From assembly GCA_016930595.1 (NCBI GenBank), contig JAFGGJ010000054.1, forward strand, positions 1 to 64,000: a stretch of DNA of 64,000 nt, written 5' to 3'. Below the pieces are notes generated by a model that was not told the DNA's origin, did no database searches, and saw only the letters and a list, made by a program, of their open reading frames with translations. Positions 43,501 through 51,405 of the stretch are shown here, piece after piece. The first letter of the stretch is position 1, and every line of letters starts with the position of its first letter. Origin of the DNA: Planctomycetota bacterium (lineage in GTDB: Bacteria; Planctomycetota; SZUA-567; JAFGGJ01). The position numbers were made by a program, and so were the translations under genes.

Positions 43501-44682
43501 CGTCCAGTCGGCGCCGATGGCGTAGCGGCCGTCATAAAGGTGGTTGGCATTGGGGCTCGCGGCATCCGGTTCAACGGTGACGGCATAGCGGCCGAGTTTC
43601 CTTTCGCCCAGAATATCGTAGATGTAAATCCACTTGGCTTCCTTGTAGTGGTGCGATTCCGCACGGTTCGTACCCGCGTCAACACCCCACGCGGGAACCG
43701 ACCCGTATGCCTTCCAGTTGTAGAAGAGCTCCCACTTGTAGTCGTTGTTCACCTGGTTCAGGTTGGTGGCTCCGCCAAACCGGTCCACCGGCCACGAAGG
43801 AAGGCCCACCATCCCCTTGTGCGTGGCGGCAAAATCCACGTGCGAGAGGTCGAGGGGAATGGCCAGAGGATCGCCGTCGCCGGCACCGTCAAGCGGCACG
43901 CCGTTGCAGCGCACCTTGTTGTCTCCGGCGACAAGGTCGAAGCGGAAAACGTGGAAAAAAGCGTCCGGAACAATGCGTGAATCGATATAGTCCCAGGGGG
44001 CATGGGCGCCGTAGCTGTTGACCGGGAAGTAGTCCCCGTCCCAGGACGTGCCGGGCGCTGCGTTTTCCGTCTCATCCATTTCATAGTCGCGGCCGGTGGC
44101 GTCCGCATCGTTGAAATGAAGGCCGCACTGCCACAGGTCGGAGTTGTCGGTGTATTCGGGAAGAAACTCGTCCCAGTAATAGCCTCCGGCCTGCACGGGC
44201 ACCGCAAGCGGATTCCCGCTGCCGTCGAACTGCCTGACCCAGCGGAAATTGGTCCTGAGGTAGCGGTTCTGTGCAAAAAGGTCAGGGACGGTGGAGTTGG
44301 TATGCGTCCTGCGCCAGTTGCTGAGAGCATACGTGACCTGGGTGGCGGAGTTGCCTTCATACGAATAGGCGGAAAACATGTTGACGCCGTTGATGGAATA
44401 ACCGTGCGTCATCTGTCCCCATTCGGGCGAACAGACGAACGCCTTGGGTTCATCGACGCCCCAGATGTCATAAAGGATTTCGGTAAAAGCCCTGTGGAGA
44501 CCTTCAAGGGCGTAGATTTCGCCCTGGCCGGCCCTGCTGTAGTTCACAGAAGCGCGCACGTCAAGGCGGATGTTGGCCATGAAGGCCGTACCCAGAAGAA
44601 GCATGCTGGTAAGCACCATGACCACCATGATGAGCGCCATGCCCCTCCGGCTCGCCAGCAGGCCGCTGCTCCGTCGTTTCAT
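40522..44682 (-). CDS. Giant PilX/GspK-like pilus-associated protein
   Basis: A 1386-residue protein. The N-terminus is a prepilin-like segment: basic SRRG, then MALIMVVMVLTSMLLLGTAF as one membrane helix and an amphipathic continuation (ASVNYSRAGQGEIYALEGLHRAF), the layout of PilX/GspK minor pilins that lack Glu+5. The remaining 1300 residues are rich in Asn, Asp, Trp and Tyr with short calcium-loop-like stretches (DMDGDGQGDN, DGLDNNNDGIIDI) and no domain I can name. The size is far beyond ordinary minor pilins (about 200-350 residues), suggesting a large surface adhesin or tip protein. Transcribed alone, with RBS AAGGAGG and its own terminator. Confidence 0.75.
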   Translation of the reverse strand: MKRRSSGLLASRRGMALIMVVMVLTSMLLLGTAFMANIRLDVRASVNYSRAGQGEIYALEGLHRAFTEILYDIWGVDEPKAFVCSPEWGQMTHGYSINGVNMFSAYSYEGNSATQVTYALSNWRRTHTNSTVPDLFAQNRYLRTNFRWVRQFDGSGNPLAVPVQAGGYYWDEFLPEYTDNSDLWQCGLHFNDADATGRDYEMDETENAAPGTSWDGDYFPVNSYGAHAPWDYIDSRIVPDAFFHVFRFDLVAGDNKVRCNGVPLDGAGDGDPLAIPLDLSHVDFAATHKGMVGLPSWPVDRFGGATNLNQVNNDYKWELFYNWKAYGSVPAWGVDAGTNRAESHHYKEAKWIYIYDILGERKLGRYAVTVEPDAASPNANHLYDGRYAIGADWTNLASTGPAYNTTKYLRAIDAGFLPHGDSGYGDDPDLRDANHANTIVVKDPKYAYANCGTDWAANTCTRVGVHIEQNGPVVARSELALLLRKDAFDDGTEEDKARDALIMTSLLTTAGYEYLMGPHWEQDRIIIDSSESGTINGASGYLNLTTSEGQDTRNSIAEILRSLKYYWGPDNRSNPNSNVDTDHYTALWWPTDSEDVPIAATALGASKAGQRLRSNMAITGVMSWLGGAQGNMHDYFHVRDFDDECNITCFFDGVNFQYRWQPSYSGNKGLFKDFQAVAELPAPHRIVQVGYCHPEHPTQAENRNTKDSGFPVASGEPGFDQAPMDGATNGYYFINIVQNCRYTSSDTRASVPDGVQNPRWRLYVGTNAVDTFVVGEQGDGIPDPHRGKVFAMYGNPDMDGDGQGDNFQADNSGGNDQSLREDIWSAEASSTEPDTPWLDSHPSIGLPVCYEPGPGMVHQYRWSPNTGWLAQTETYTGRGNGGNWDDCWNWGEKEVSHFASEIRDNVCNYITIYWHEDLNITGDEVYYVGAGTVMDYAKLPGDIVNLKTSPRAEQAYSSFDYMNNAHPNCWQKTYATPAWRHKFYFYRAEHNDQFKAWASGRPPNFFMHMWPSDIRDIRNLERGYSIMGQVQVGGMQTYQNWNVLFGQWTDFRRCPIPIPPSDNLDNYKSGAYSFLYDQDLYPVYVVQTDETAETHFVNPITSKGTDQAGALAITQPAYDTYNPYGWNTPVASQELACQWLYDPMLTSMSNLDEVAPIAEYFETGYLYEAATHLLANAVPNISNAWPYPVFDGLDNNNDGIIDIPTNTPLMAGKLHGHFISDRKSVGRININAITHPAAVWFMSIGGEYTCERNQLAIVGRKPLKGYTSIYQYVTRNSYGEGVWGNLVPYNKLVWYDNLWADVSTESKYGDLANFVDAAIGYSAQIAYTGPTPVHTIYVTAQSLKDNMDSTVEALSEIKIRATVERTWDGKLNIMEFTWIPEDMPTQ

Positions 44683-44940
44683 CTGTCACCTCCTTCTGGG
44701 ACGCGACACAGTCCCAGATACCGTCTACCTGTCGTTCAATTATACAGTAGATTCCGGCGGCCGTTTGCGGACAGGCAAGATACAATTTGTTCGGCCGCCG
44801 CAGGATATTATTACCGCATGGCTGGCCCCTGGTCAAACTACATTAGGCTGCACCGCTCCGCACCGGAACGCCCGTACGCTTGACCAAACCGGCTGATTGC
44901 CTATGATACGGCATCCCGGTCATTCATGCGGAGGACTACC
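44683..44940. other. Divergent intergenic region
   Basis: A 258-bp gap between the giant gene and the small basic protein. It holds a perfect minus-strand -10 box (TATAAT at 44744-44739) and the leader hairpin described separately; nothing else is supported. Confidence 0.45.
44695..44718 (-). promoter_or_regulatory. Leader hairpin abutting the RBS of the giant gene
   Basis: A perfect 8-bp inverted repeat (TCTGGGAC 44695-44702 / GTCCCAGA 44711-44718, 8-nt loop) in the 5' leader, directly upstream of the AAGGAGG ribosome site at 44694-44688 (minus strand). Confidence 0.5.
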
Positions 44941-45138
44941 ATGGCAGGTAAGAAGATAACCCCCGAAGTCCTGGCGGAAAAAGTCGCCGGACGTAAAGAA
45001 GTGCTCAAGAAACACCTGGAAGCCGGCAAAGACAGGACTGGCGACGTGCTGAAACGGGACCGGAAGCTGCTGAAGCGGGCCGCCCGACGGCTCAAAAAAC
45101 TGACGACCCGCGGCAGGAAAGCCAAGAAGGCCCAATAG
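44941..45138 (+). CDS. Small, highly basic protein
   Basis: A 65-residue protein with about one third Lys/Arg, predicted helical throughout (EVLAEKVAGRKEVLKKHLEAG, then RAARRLKKLTTRGRKAKKAQ). The ATG follows GGAGG at good spacing. Charge and length suggest a nucleic-acid or ribosome-associated protein. I see no named family. The double-hotdog gene begins 24 bp downstream. Confidence 0.6.
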   Translation: MAGKKITPEVLAEKVAGRKEVLKKHLEAGKDRTGDVLKRDRKLLKRAARRLKKLTTRGRKAKKAQ

Positions 45139-45161
45139 GTCTTCGGCCAGGACGAACGCAG

Positions 45162-46094
45162 ATGCCTGTAGTCGAGGACGAAAAACTGCTGTCTCTCTTC
45201 CCCCACAGGGCAGAGAACATACTGGTCGACAAGGTTGACTGCCCTCTGGTCCCGGGAGGAATGAAGGGGACGGCATGGCTTCGGCTCACGAGGGGCGACG
45301 GCACCGGAAGGGAAATTTTCACCTACAAGACCGACGGGGCTGAATACCTGCTGTCGCCGGTGGCGTGCGAATTCATAGCGCTGGCGGGCATCTGCGTCAT
45401 AAAACCGGACCTCAGCGAAGATGAAATCTGCTTTTTCAGCACCATCAGCAACGTGGAGTTTACGGGACGGGTGCGCATAAACGGCCGGCTTACGGCAAGC
45501 GTCGAACGGCTGAAAGACCGCGGTCCCTTTAAAAGGTTCGCCGGGGCCGTGTCGGACGATACAGGCGAACTGGCACACGGCGACACGATGGCTTACGCGG
45601 TGAAGACAGGCACCGGGGGAGCTGATATCCCGGGGAAGGCCGGCCAGCCGCCGGAAACGCCGATGGATGAACCCGTGAACAAGGCGCTCCTGTTTCCGGA
45701 TAAACCGGCTGCGATGGTCTTCGCCGACGCCGTGACCGACCGGGACGCGGACAGCATGACGATCACCACGAGATTCATATACCCCGAAGATCACCCGCTG
45801 ACAAAGGGCCATTTCCCGGGGAATCCCGTGATGATGGGCGTGGCCCAGTGGATTGCTGTGGAAGACGCGGCGAGACTGCTGGCCGCCGCAGCGGGAGGCC
45901 TGAACGGCAGGCATACGTTTGCGGCCGAACTCGTCCGCCCCGATGGAACACTGGTGGCGGACGTGAAGAAACTCGTGCTGGATTTCAGTGAACCGGTGCC
46001 GGAGACGTGTTCACTTTCACGCATAAGCTTCAGGGGAATGGTAAGACCCGGCGAACCGGTCTACGTAAGGGTAAGCCGCGGGAAAGAGGAATAG
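45162..46094 (+). CDS. Tandem hotdog-domain protein, FabA/FabZ-like
   Basis: A 310-residue protein with two hotdog folds. The N-terminal half begins LLSLFPHRAENILVDKV, the FabZ 'llPHrpPfllvDrv' start, but the active-site helix reads EYLLSPVACEFIALAG with no His, so it is probably inactive. The second half has EDHPLTKGHFPGNPVMMGVAQW, the intact FabZ-type H-F-P-G-x-P-V-M-x-G-V site. It may dehydrate a 3-hydroxyacyl-ACP or act in a dedicated lipid pathway; no acyl-carrier or synthase gene is near. The thermonuclease gene starts 3 bp after the stop. Confidence 0.78.
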   Translation: MPVVEDEKLLSLFPHRAENILVDKVDCPLVPGGMKGTAWLRLTRGDGTGREIFTYKTDGAEYLLSPVACEFIALAGICVIKPDLSEDEICFFSTISNVEFTGRVRINGRLTASVERLKDRGPFKRFAGAVSDDTGELAHGDTMAYAVKTGTGGADIPGKAGQPPETPMDEPVNKALLFPDKPAAMVFADAVTDRDADSMTITTRFIYPEDHPLTKGHFPGNPVMMGVAQWIAVEDAARLLAAAAGGLNGRHTFAAELVRPDGTLVADVKKLVLDFSEPVPETCSLSRISFRGMVRPGEPVYVRVSRGKEE

Positions 46095-46097
46095 GGG

Positions 46098-46796
46098 ATG
46101 GCGGAGCCGCGGCGTCGTGCGGCGATAATCCTGGCCGCGGCAGCCGGCTTCGCCGCAGGCCTGGCCACGGGGGTGGGTTATCACGCGGCGCATCCTTCCG
46201 TGTCGCTTGACAGCAAAACCGGCGCCATGCCCCGCCGCTTCAGGACAACCGTCGTCCGCGTGATAGACGGCGACACGGTGGTCCTTCAGAACGGCCTGCA
46301 CCTGCGCTACAGGAACGTGAACAGTCCTGAAATCATCGAAGTACGCGAAAAAACGGAAGATTACGCCCTGGAAGCGATGGAATTGAACCGTTCGCTGGTC
46401 GAAAACAGGGCGGTGGTGGTGGAAACGGGCCGGGAAGGAATGGACAGGTACGGGCGCCTCATAGGGAGCATCCTGCTTGAAGACGGGCAGCGCGTGGAAG
46501 AAGTAATCGTGTCCGAAGGGCTGGCGAAGGTGGTGCCCTACGACCCGGAAGATCCGCTATTGCCCGCCATGCGAAAGAAAGAAGCGGCGGCATGCGCGGC
46601 CCAAAAAGGCATATGGGCCGTGCCGGAAGCGAAAAACCCGCCGTTTGTGGCGGGCGCCGAATCAAAAACCTACCACCTTGTGACGTGCCCGCACGCCGCA
46701 CGCATCGCCGAAGAAAACCGCGTATATTATCCGACCGAAGAAGCCGCCGCGGCAACGGGCAGAACTCCCTGCCGCCATTGCCTGGGCGGCCGCTAG
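46098..46796 (+). CDS. Thermonuclease (SNase-like) with C-terminal Cys-rich module
   Basis: A 232-residue exported or membrane-anchored nuclease: N-terminal hydrophobic helix (AAIILAAAAGFAAGLATGVGY), then an SNase domain with VRVIDGDTVVLQNG (Ca Asp), LRYRNVNSPEI (catalytic Arg and Glu) and DRYGRLIGSILLEDGQRVEEV. The C-terminal 45 residues, YHLVTCPHAARIAEENRVYY ... GRTPCRHC, match the small C-x3-6 ... C-x-x-C module often attached to such nucleases and also found in Ada-like metal-binding domains. It probably degrades DNA or RNA outside the cytoplasm. Cotranscribed with the hotdog gene. Confidence 0.88.
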   Translation: MAEPRRRAAIILAAAAGFAAGLATGVGYHAAHPSVSLDSKTGAMPRRFRTTVVRVIDGDTVVLQNGLHLRYRNVNSPEIIEVREKTEDYALEAMELNRSLVENRAVVVETGREGMDRYGRLIGSILLEDGQRVEEVIVSEGLAKVVPYDPEDPLLPAMRKKEAAACAAQKGIWAVPEAKNPPFVAGAESKTYHLVTCPHAARIAEENRVYYPTEEAAAATGRTPCRHCLGGR

Positions 46797-46838
46797 TTCC
46801 GACGGGCACGCCGGGCGGAACCGAAAAGAAAGTTCGCC

Positions 46839-46867
46839 TTGTATCCGCGGGCGAAATGCTGTATATT
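46839..46867 (+). promoter_or_regulatory. Promoter of the TIGR03790 gene
   Basis: TTGTAT (46839-46844), 17-bp spacer, TATATT (46862-46867), 32 bp before the ATG. Confidence 0.5.
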
Positions 46868-46898
46868 TGAACGGAACATGCGCTCGGGAGAAAAGATA

Positions 46899-49460
46899 AT
46901 GACAAAGACTTTCATGCGGTGTCACTCCGCGCTTGCATGGGCGGCGACAGGGATACTCCTGGTATGCCATGCGGCTCAGGCGATTGAGGCCCCGGGGGAC
47001 CTGATAAGCCATTCGCAGCCGGGCGATTCCAGGGTGATACTGTCGTGGACGCCGGTCAGCGGCGCCGTAAGCTACCGCGTATACCGGGGCACGGTCTACG
47101 GCAGCTACACACAGATTGCCGCCGGCATCACGGGATTGTCGTATGCCGACGATACGTTCCCCACGGATTCCACGGTCTATTACGTGGTGCGCTCATACAA
47201 CGGAACGGAAAGCGCTGATTCGAACGCCGTGTCGTTCACGCCCCAGCAGCTTATCTTGAACCCGGGGCGCATCGTGATAATCGTCAACGACGCCCTGCAG
47301 GATTCCGTGGACGTCGGCAACTACTATGCCGCCCAGAGGGGCGTGCCGGCGGAAAACATCTGCCACGTGACTACGGTAACAGCGGAAACATGTAATACCA
47401 CGCAATACAACGCCCTGGCGGCCGACGTGGAGACATTCCTGGACTCGAGCGGCCTTCGGGACACCGCCTACTGCCTCCTGACGACCTACGGGATTCCCCT
47501 GAAACTTAACGACGGCAGCGGCACGGCCGTGGACAACATGCTGGCCACGATACGCGCCGGGGTCGGCAGCAACGACTATTACCTCGCCGGCAGCACGCTC
47601 AGCCAGAGATACGACGGGAGCTTCTCGGTATACATGGTCACCAGGCTGGACGGCGCATCCAAGGCCGTTGCCCAGGGACTCGTGGACAAGGCCCTGGCCG
47701 CCGAAGCGGACGCGAACTTCTATTCGTCAGGGATAGGCGTCTTCGACGCCCGGCGCCACCCGTACAGCAGCGCCTATACGACGGGAGACTTCTATTCTCT
47801 GGACGCGTGTCTTGCGGCCAGGCGCATAGGACTGGACGTCTACCTCGACGACGACGACGGCCCTATACTCGAAGGCGCCGTCGCTCAGAACGTGATACTC
47901 TACTGGGGCTGGTACACCCACTACTACGGGGCGCCGAACCAGAACTACCCCCCTACTCTGACTTTCGGAGAACTCCAGGACCCGTTTACTTTCGCCGACG
48001 GAGCCGTCGCCGTGCACCTGGAATCCGGTACCTGCGCTTCGATACGCGACGGCAACCCGGCAAACTGGGCGGCGCACTACTGGGTGCCGTGGCTCATCAA
48101 CCAGAAGGGCGTGGCGGCATCCGGGGGGGCGGTGAACGAGCCGTTCCTGAGCGGCTACTGCAATGGCGGCAGGTTCGTCGACACACTGACCCGGGGCTAC
48201 TCTTTTGCCGAAGCCGCCTATATTTCGACGCCCGGGGTCAACTGGATGATGTGCTACGTGGGCGACCCACTCTACACGCCCTTCGGCAAGCGCCTTGCGA
48301 ACCACCGCAAGCTATACGGCAGGCGCGTTCCTTTCACCCTGACGACGTCGGACAGCAGGTATGATGAAATCGGGGCGGACGCTCCCGACGCCACGATCTT
48401 CAACACGACGTTCGGCATAGTGCACATGGACCACTGGGCGGACGCAACCGAACATCGCTACGTCCTCGATTATCCCACGGTGTTCCAGGCCGACGGCGGC
48501 CCGGTGCCGTCGGGCGCCGGAATCGTGTCGGCCAGGCTCCTGCTGCGGGCACACCAGAACGCCAACAGCAACGGACCGTTGTCCTTCCGCAGGATCACCG
48601 ACCCCGACGGGAAAGGAACGTGGAAACAGAGCATGGCGGATACGGCGGACAACGTGGGTGTAAGCTGGGCCTGGCGGGATGCTTCGGCCGGCATCGCGTG
48701 GGACAACGCCTCGACACAGGGCGGCACGCTGTCAGCGGGAGACATAATCGACTACGGCGAGCCCATGTCCTGGCGGAAGCTCGTGGACGCCGACGTCACG
48801 GTGCACGCACAGGCCTGGGCCGACGGGGCGGTCAATCAGGGATGGATGATTTCCCTACCTCTGAACCAGGGCGATTCCTTCTGGGGCGGCGATTATACCG
48901 AAGCGCCCGTGGACGCCCCCATGTTCGAAATCCGCTGGAACGCCGGACCGGTGGCCGAAGCCGGCGACAACTTATCCGCCGCGGTTGCGGAAGTGATACC
49001 TTTCGACGGGAGCGGCAGCTACGATCCCGACTACGGCCCGAACCAACTCACTTACTCGTGGGATTTCGACGACAGCGACGGTATCCAGGTGGACGCGACC
49101 GGCGTGAACCCGACTCATGCCTACGGCGCGCCGGGGACTTACACCGTGACACTGACGGTTTCCGACGGCATGGCAACCGCCCAGGACACTCTCTCCGTCG
49201 ATGTGAGCGGCACCGACGGGACGCCCCCCGCCGTCGCGGCGGGGACGGCGGACCTGGCGGGAACCGTGTCGGACGACACGTCGTGCCCGACGGAGGTGGT
49301 AATCAACGGGTCGGTTATCGTGCCCGTGAGCGTGACGGGCCTGAACGGGACGTGGACGGCTGCGGACATCGACTACGCCGGCGCCGGGGGCACTCTTACC
49401 CTGACGGCGGAAGACGCCGGCGGCAACACGCGCACGGTGGAAGTGACGATCACTGAGTAG
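46899..49460 (+). CDS. Secreted TIGR03790-type protein with FN3 and PKD domains
   Basis: An 853-residue secreted protein. Order: signal peptide (WAATGILLVCHAAQAIE), a fibronectin type III domain (about 28-115: VILSWTPVSGAVSYRVYRG), a core of about 330 residues matching the TIGR03790 family of unknown function (NPGRIVIIVNDALQDSVDVG, YYAAQRGVPAENICHV, TTYGIPLKL, YCNGGRFVDTLTRGYSFAEAAY), a carbohydrate-module-like beta region, a PKD domain (PVAEAGDNLSAAVAE ... AYGAPGTYTVTLTVSDG) and an Ig-like tail. The ATG at 46899 follows GGGAG. Probably an extracellular or surface protein; substrate unknown. Confidence 0.85.
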   Translation: MTKTFMRCHSALAWAATGILLVCHAAQAIEAPGDLISHSQPGDSRVILSWTPVSGAVSYRVYRGTVYGSYTQIAAGITGLSYADDTFPTDSTVYYVVRSYNGTESADSNAVSFTPQQLILNPGRIVIIVNDALQDSVDVGNYYAAQRGVPAENICHVTTVTAETCNTTQYNALAADVETFLDSSGLRDTAYCLLTTYGIPLKLNDGSGTAVDNMLATIRAGVGSNDYYLAGSTLSQRYDGSFSVYMVTRLDGASKAVAQGLVDKALAAEADANFYSSGIGVFDARRHPYSSAYTTGDFYSLDACLAARRIGLDVYLDDDDGPILEGAVAQNVILYWGWYTHYYGAPNQNYPPTLTFGELQDPFTFADGAVAVHLESGTCASIRDGNPANWAAHYWVPWLINQKGVAASGGAVNEPFLSGYCNGGRFVDTLTRGYSFAEAAYISTPGVNWMMCYVGDPLYTPFGKRLANHRKLYGRRVPFTLTTSDSRYDEIGADAPDATIFNTTFGIVHMDHWADATEHRYVLDYPTVFQADGGPVPSGAGIVSARLLLRAHQNANSNGPLSFRRITDPDGKGTWKQSMADTADNVGVSWAWRDASAGIAWDNASTQGGTLSAGDIIDYGEPMSWRKLVDADVTVHAQAWADGAVNQGWMISLPLNQGDSFWGGDYTEAPVDAPMFEIRWNAGPVAEAGDNLSAAVAEVIPFDGSGSYDPDYGPNQLTYSWDFDDSDGIQVDATGVNPTHAYGAPGTYTVTLTVSDGMATAQDTLSVDVSGTDGTPPAVAAGTADLAGTVSDDTSCPTEVVINGSVIVPVSVTGLNGTWTAADIDYAGAGGTLTLTAEDAGGNTRTVEVTITE

Positions 49461-49719
49461 CCGGAGAGGCCTCCTCCTCGTCGTCAACATCGTCGGACAG
49501 GAGGTCCAATTCCTGCTCGAGGGCGTCATACATCCAGCCGGATACCATCTGGCGGGCCGTCAAAAGAACGTCCCTGCGGCCTACGCGCACACGGCCCGCA
49601 ACGGATACCCGTATTTCAACGTCTTCGATAAGCCTGGAAAACGCCAGCTTGCGCATGGCTTCGGGCATCTTGCCCATGCAGCGCTCGAGCGCAGCCATTA
49701 TTTCTTCCGGCCAGTGCAC
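49450..49719 (-). CDS. Small PCP_red-like protein
   Basis: An 89-residue protein starting at a GTG. The pattern MHWPEEIMAALERCMGKMPE ... AMRKLAFSRLIEDVEIRV resembles the small domain found at the C-terminus of protochlorophyllide reductase subunit B and in many stand-alone proteins ('W..eA...l.r.P...R..a...iE..A'). The acidic tail (SDDVDDEEEASPATQ) is outside that domain. It overlaps the convergent TIGR03790 gene by 11 bp. The family assignment is by eye and moderate; function unknown. Confidence 0.5.
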   Translation of the reverse strand: MHWPEEIMAALERCMGKMPEAMRKLAFSRLIEDVEIRVSVAGRVRVGRRDVLLTARQMVSGWMYDALEQELDLLSDDVDDEEEASPATQ

Positions 49720-49829
49720 GGAGATGAGCGTCCTTCCCCGACAAGAGTCTCCATCACGTTCTGGCAGTACTATTCTACATCACCGAATCGCAATGCACAA
49801 GTGCACAGGACGCGTTTCTCGCCAGGACA

Positions 49830-49858
49830 TGGAAAACGGACCCGGTTGAATGTATAAT
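49830..49858 (+). promoter_or_regulatory. Promoter of the nfeD operon
   Basis: TGGAAA (49830-49835), 17-bp spacer, perfect TATAAT (49853-49858), 23 bp before the nfeD ATG. Confidence 0.55.
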
Positions 49859-49881
49859 CCCGCCGTGCAAGGAGGAAACCA

Positions 49882-51405
49882 ATGAATGTATTCAGAATCG
49901 CCGCGGCGATCCTGGCTGCAGCGCTAACGCTCGCAGTGGCGGCCGACGCCGGCGAAAACGTTCCCGTCTACCTGGTGCGGATAGACGACGGGGCCCTGGG
50001 CGCCGACGGAATGATAGATTACTGGCTGGTGCGCTTCCTCGGGCGGACCGTCAAAGAAGCGAAGAACGCCGGGGCTGAAGTCATAATACTGGAAATCGAA
50101 ACGAACGGCGGCATGAGCAATGCCGCACTGCGCATAGCGGGCGACCTCGGCGACTCGGGACTGAGAACCATAGCTTTTGTAAGAAACAGGGCTTTTTCGG
50201 CCGGCGCGCTGATAACCTACGCATGCCAGGAAATTTACGTGCAGGAAGGCTCCAGCATGGGCGGCGCAACCCCTTACCTCCCCAATCCCCAGGGCGGCGT
50301 GATCGAACTGCCGAAAGCCATCGAGGAGAAAAACATCCGCTCCTTCGTGTCCGCCTTCCGCAGCACGGCAAAGAGAAACGGCCATAACGAAGCCCTGGCG
50401 GCGGCCATGGTGGACCCCGAACTGGAAGTGGTGGAAGCCGAAATCGACGGCGAGAGGAGAATCCTGCTGAGGAGAGAGTTCCGGGAGGAATACCTGAACA
50501 ACCGCGATGTGCGCGAGATAAGCGTGGTTGTCAAGGCGGGTGAGATCTTCGTCCCTACCGCATCAGACGCCGTACGTTACGGTATCGCACGGGGGCAGGT
50601 GAAGTCTCGCGACGAACTGCTTGCCGTACTGGCGTTCACGGAAAATCGCATAGTCGAAGTACGAGCCGGCTGGCTGGACAATGCCGCACGCTTCCTGGCA
50701 AGCCCCTTCGCTTCGGGCCTCATAATCCTGCTGGCGGTGATCGGCCTGGGCGTCGAGTTGAAGACTCCGGGCTTCGGAGCCGGCGGTTCGATATTCATCC
50801 TCTCGCTGTGTGTCTTCCTCTGGACCAAGTTCCTCGCGGGGACCGCCACCCCGCTGGAAATAGCCCTGTTCTTCGTGGGCGTGGCCCTCCTGGCGGTGGA
50901 ACTGCTGCTGATACCGGGCTTCGGCGTGGTGGGCATAGCCGGAATCGTGGTGATGGTGGGCAGCCTGATACTGACGGCCCTCGGGCCCGATACGTTCAGC
51001 CTGGGGGGAGCGCCTTCGATCCCCATGCCGAGCAGCAGCCCGCTGCCCGATATAGCCTCCGTCGCTATACCCATGGCTCTCGGCGTCGTCATAATCCTCA
51101 TCCTTGTGTCCACCATGGACAAGCTGCCCTTCGCCAGGAAACTGGTGCTGGCGGAGGAAAGCAACGCCGCCCTGGCCGGTGCCGCACCCTCGGAAGACGG
51201 CACAACCGTACAGCCGGGCGCGGCCGGACGCGCCCGCACGCCTCTCCGTCCCGCCGGCCGGGCCGAAATAGCCGGACGGGTAGTGGACGTGGTCACGAAC
51301 GGCGGCTTCATCGGGGAAGGCGCTGAAATCGTGGTGCTGGAAATAAGCGGCAACCGCATCGTTGTCCAGGAGGCTCAGCCGGGCTCCGGGGAGGAAGCGT
51401 CATGA
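49882..51405 (+). CDS. NfeD-family membrane serine protease (long form)
   Basis: A 507-residue protein: signal peptide (AILAAALTLAVAADAGE), a ClpP/SppA-like protease domain (about 30-260) with VIILEIETNGG and the nucleophile serine in NRAFSAGALITYACQ, four membrane spans (about 280-420) and a C-terminal OB-fold NfeD domain (GRAEIAGRVVDVVTNGGFIGEG). The long NfeD1b type normally pairs with a short NfeD and a stomatin/flotillin to remodel membranes. The ATGA overlap with the next gene fits; no SPFH protein is next to it here. Confidence 0.9.
   Translation: MNVFRIAAAILAAALTLAVAADAGENVPVYLVRIDDGALGADGMIDYWLVRFLGRTVKEAKNAGAEVIILEIETNGGMSNAALRIAGDLGDSGLRTIAFVRNRAFSAGALITYACQEIYVQEGSSMGGATPYLPNPQGGVIELPKAIEEKNIRSFVSAFRSTAKRNGHNEALAAAMVDPELEVVEAEIDGERRILLRREFREEYLNNRDVREISVVVKAGEIFVPTASDAVRYGIARGQVKSRDELLAVLAFTENRIVEVRAGWLDNAARFLASPFASGLIILLAVIGLGVELKTPGFGAGGSIFILSLCVFLWTKFLAGTATPLEIALFFVGVALLAVELLLIPGFGVVGIAGIVVMVGSLILTALGPDTFSLGGAPSIPMPSSSPLPDIASVAIPMALGVVIILILVSTMDKLPFARKLVLAEESNAALAGAAPSEDGTTVQPGAAGRARTPLRPAGRAEIAGRVVDVVTNGGFIGEGAEIVVLEISGNRIVVQEAQPGSGEEAS

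Noticed and set aside
40525-43980. Open plus-strand frame of 1151 codons opposite the giant PilX-like gene
   Set aside because: It is the complement of a long GC-biased coding frame; composition is repetitive Val/Gly/Arg, no RBS or domain is seen, and the minus-strand product has a prepilin-like start and proper terminator.
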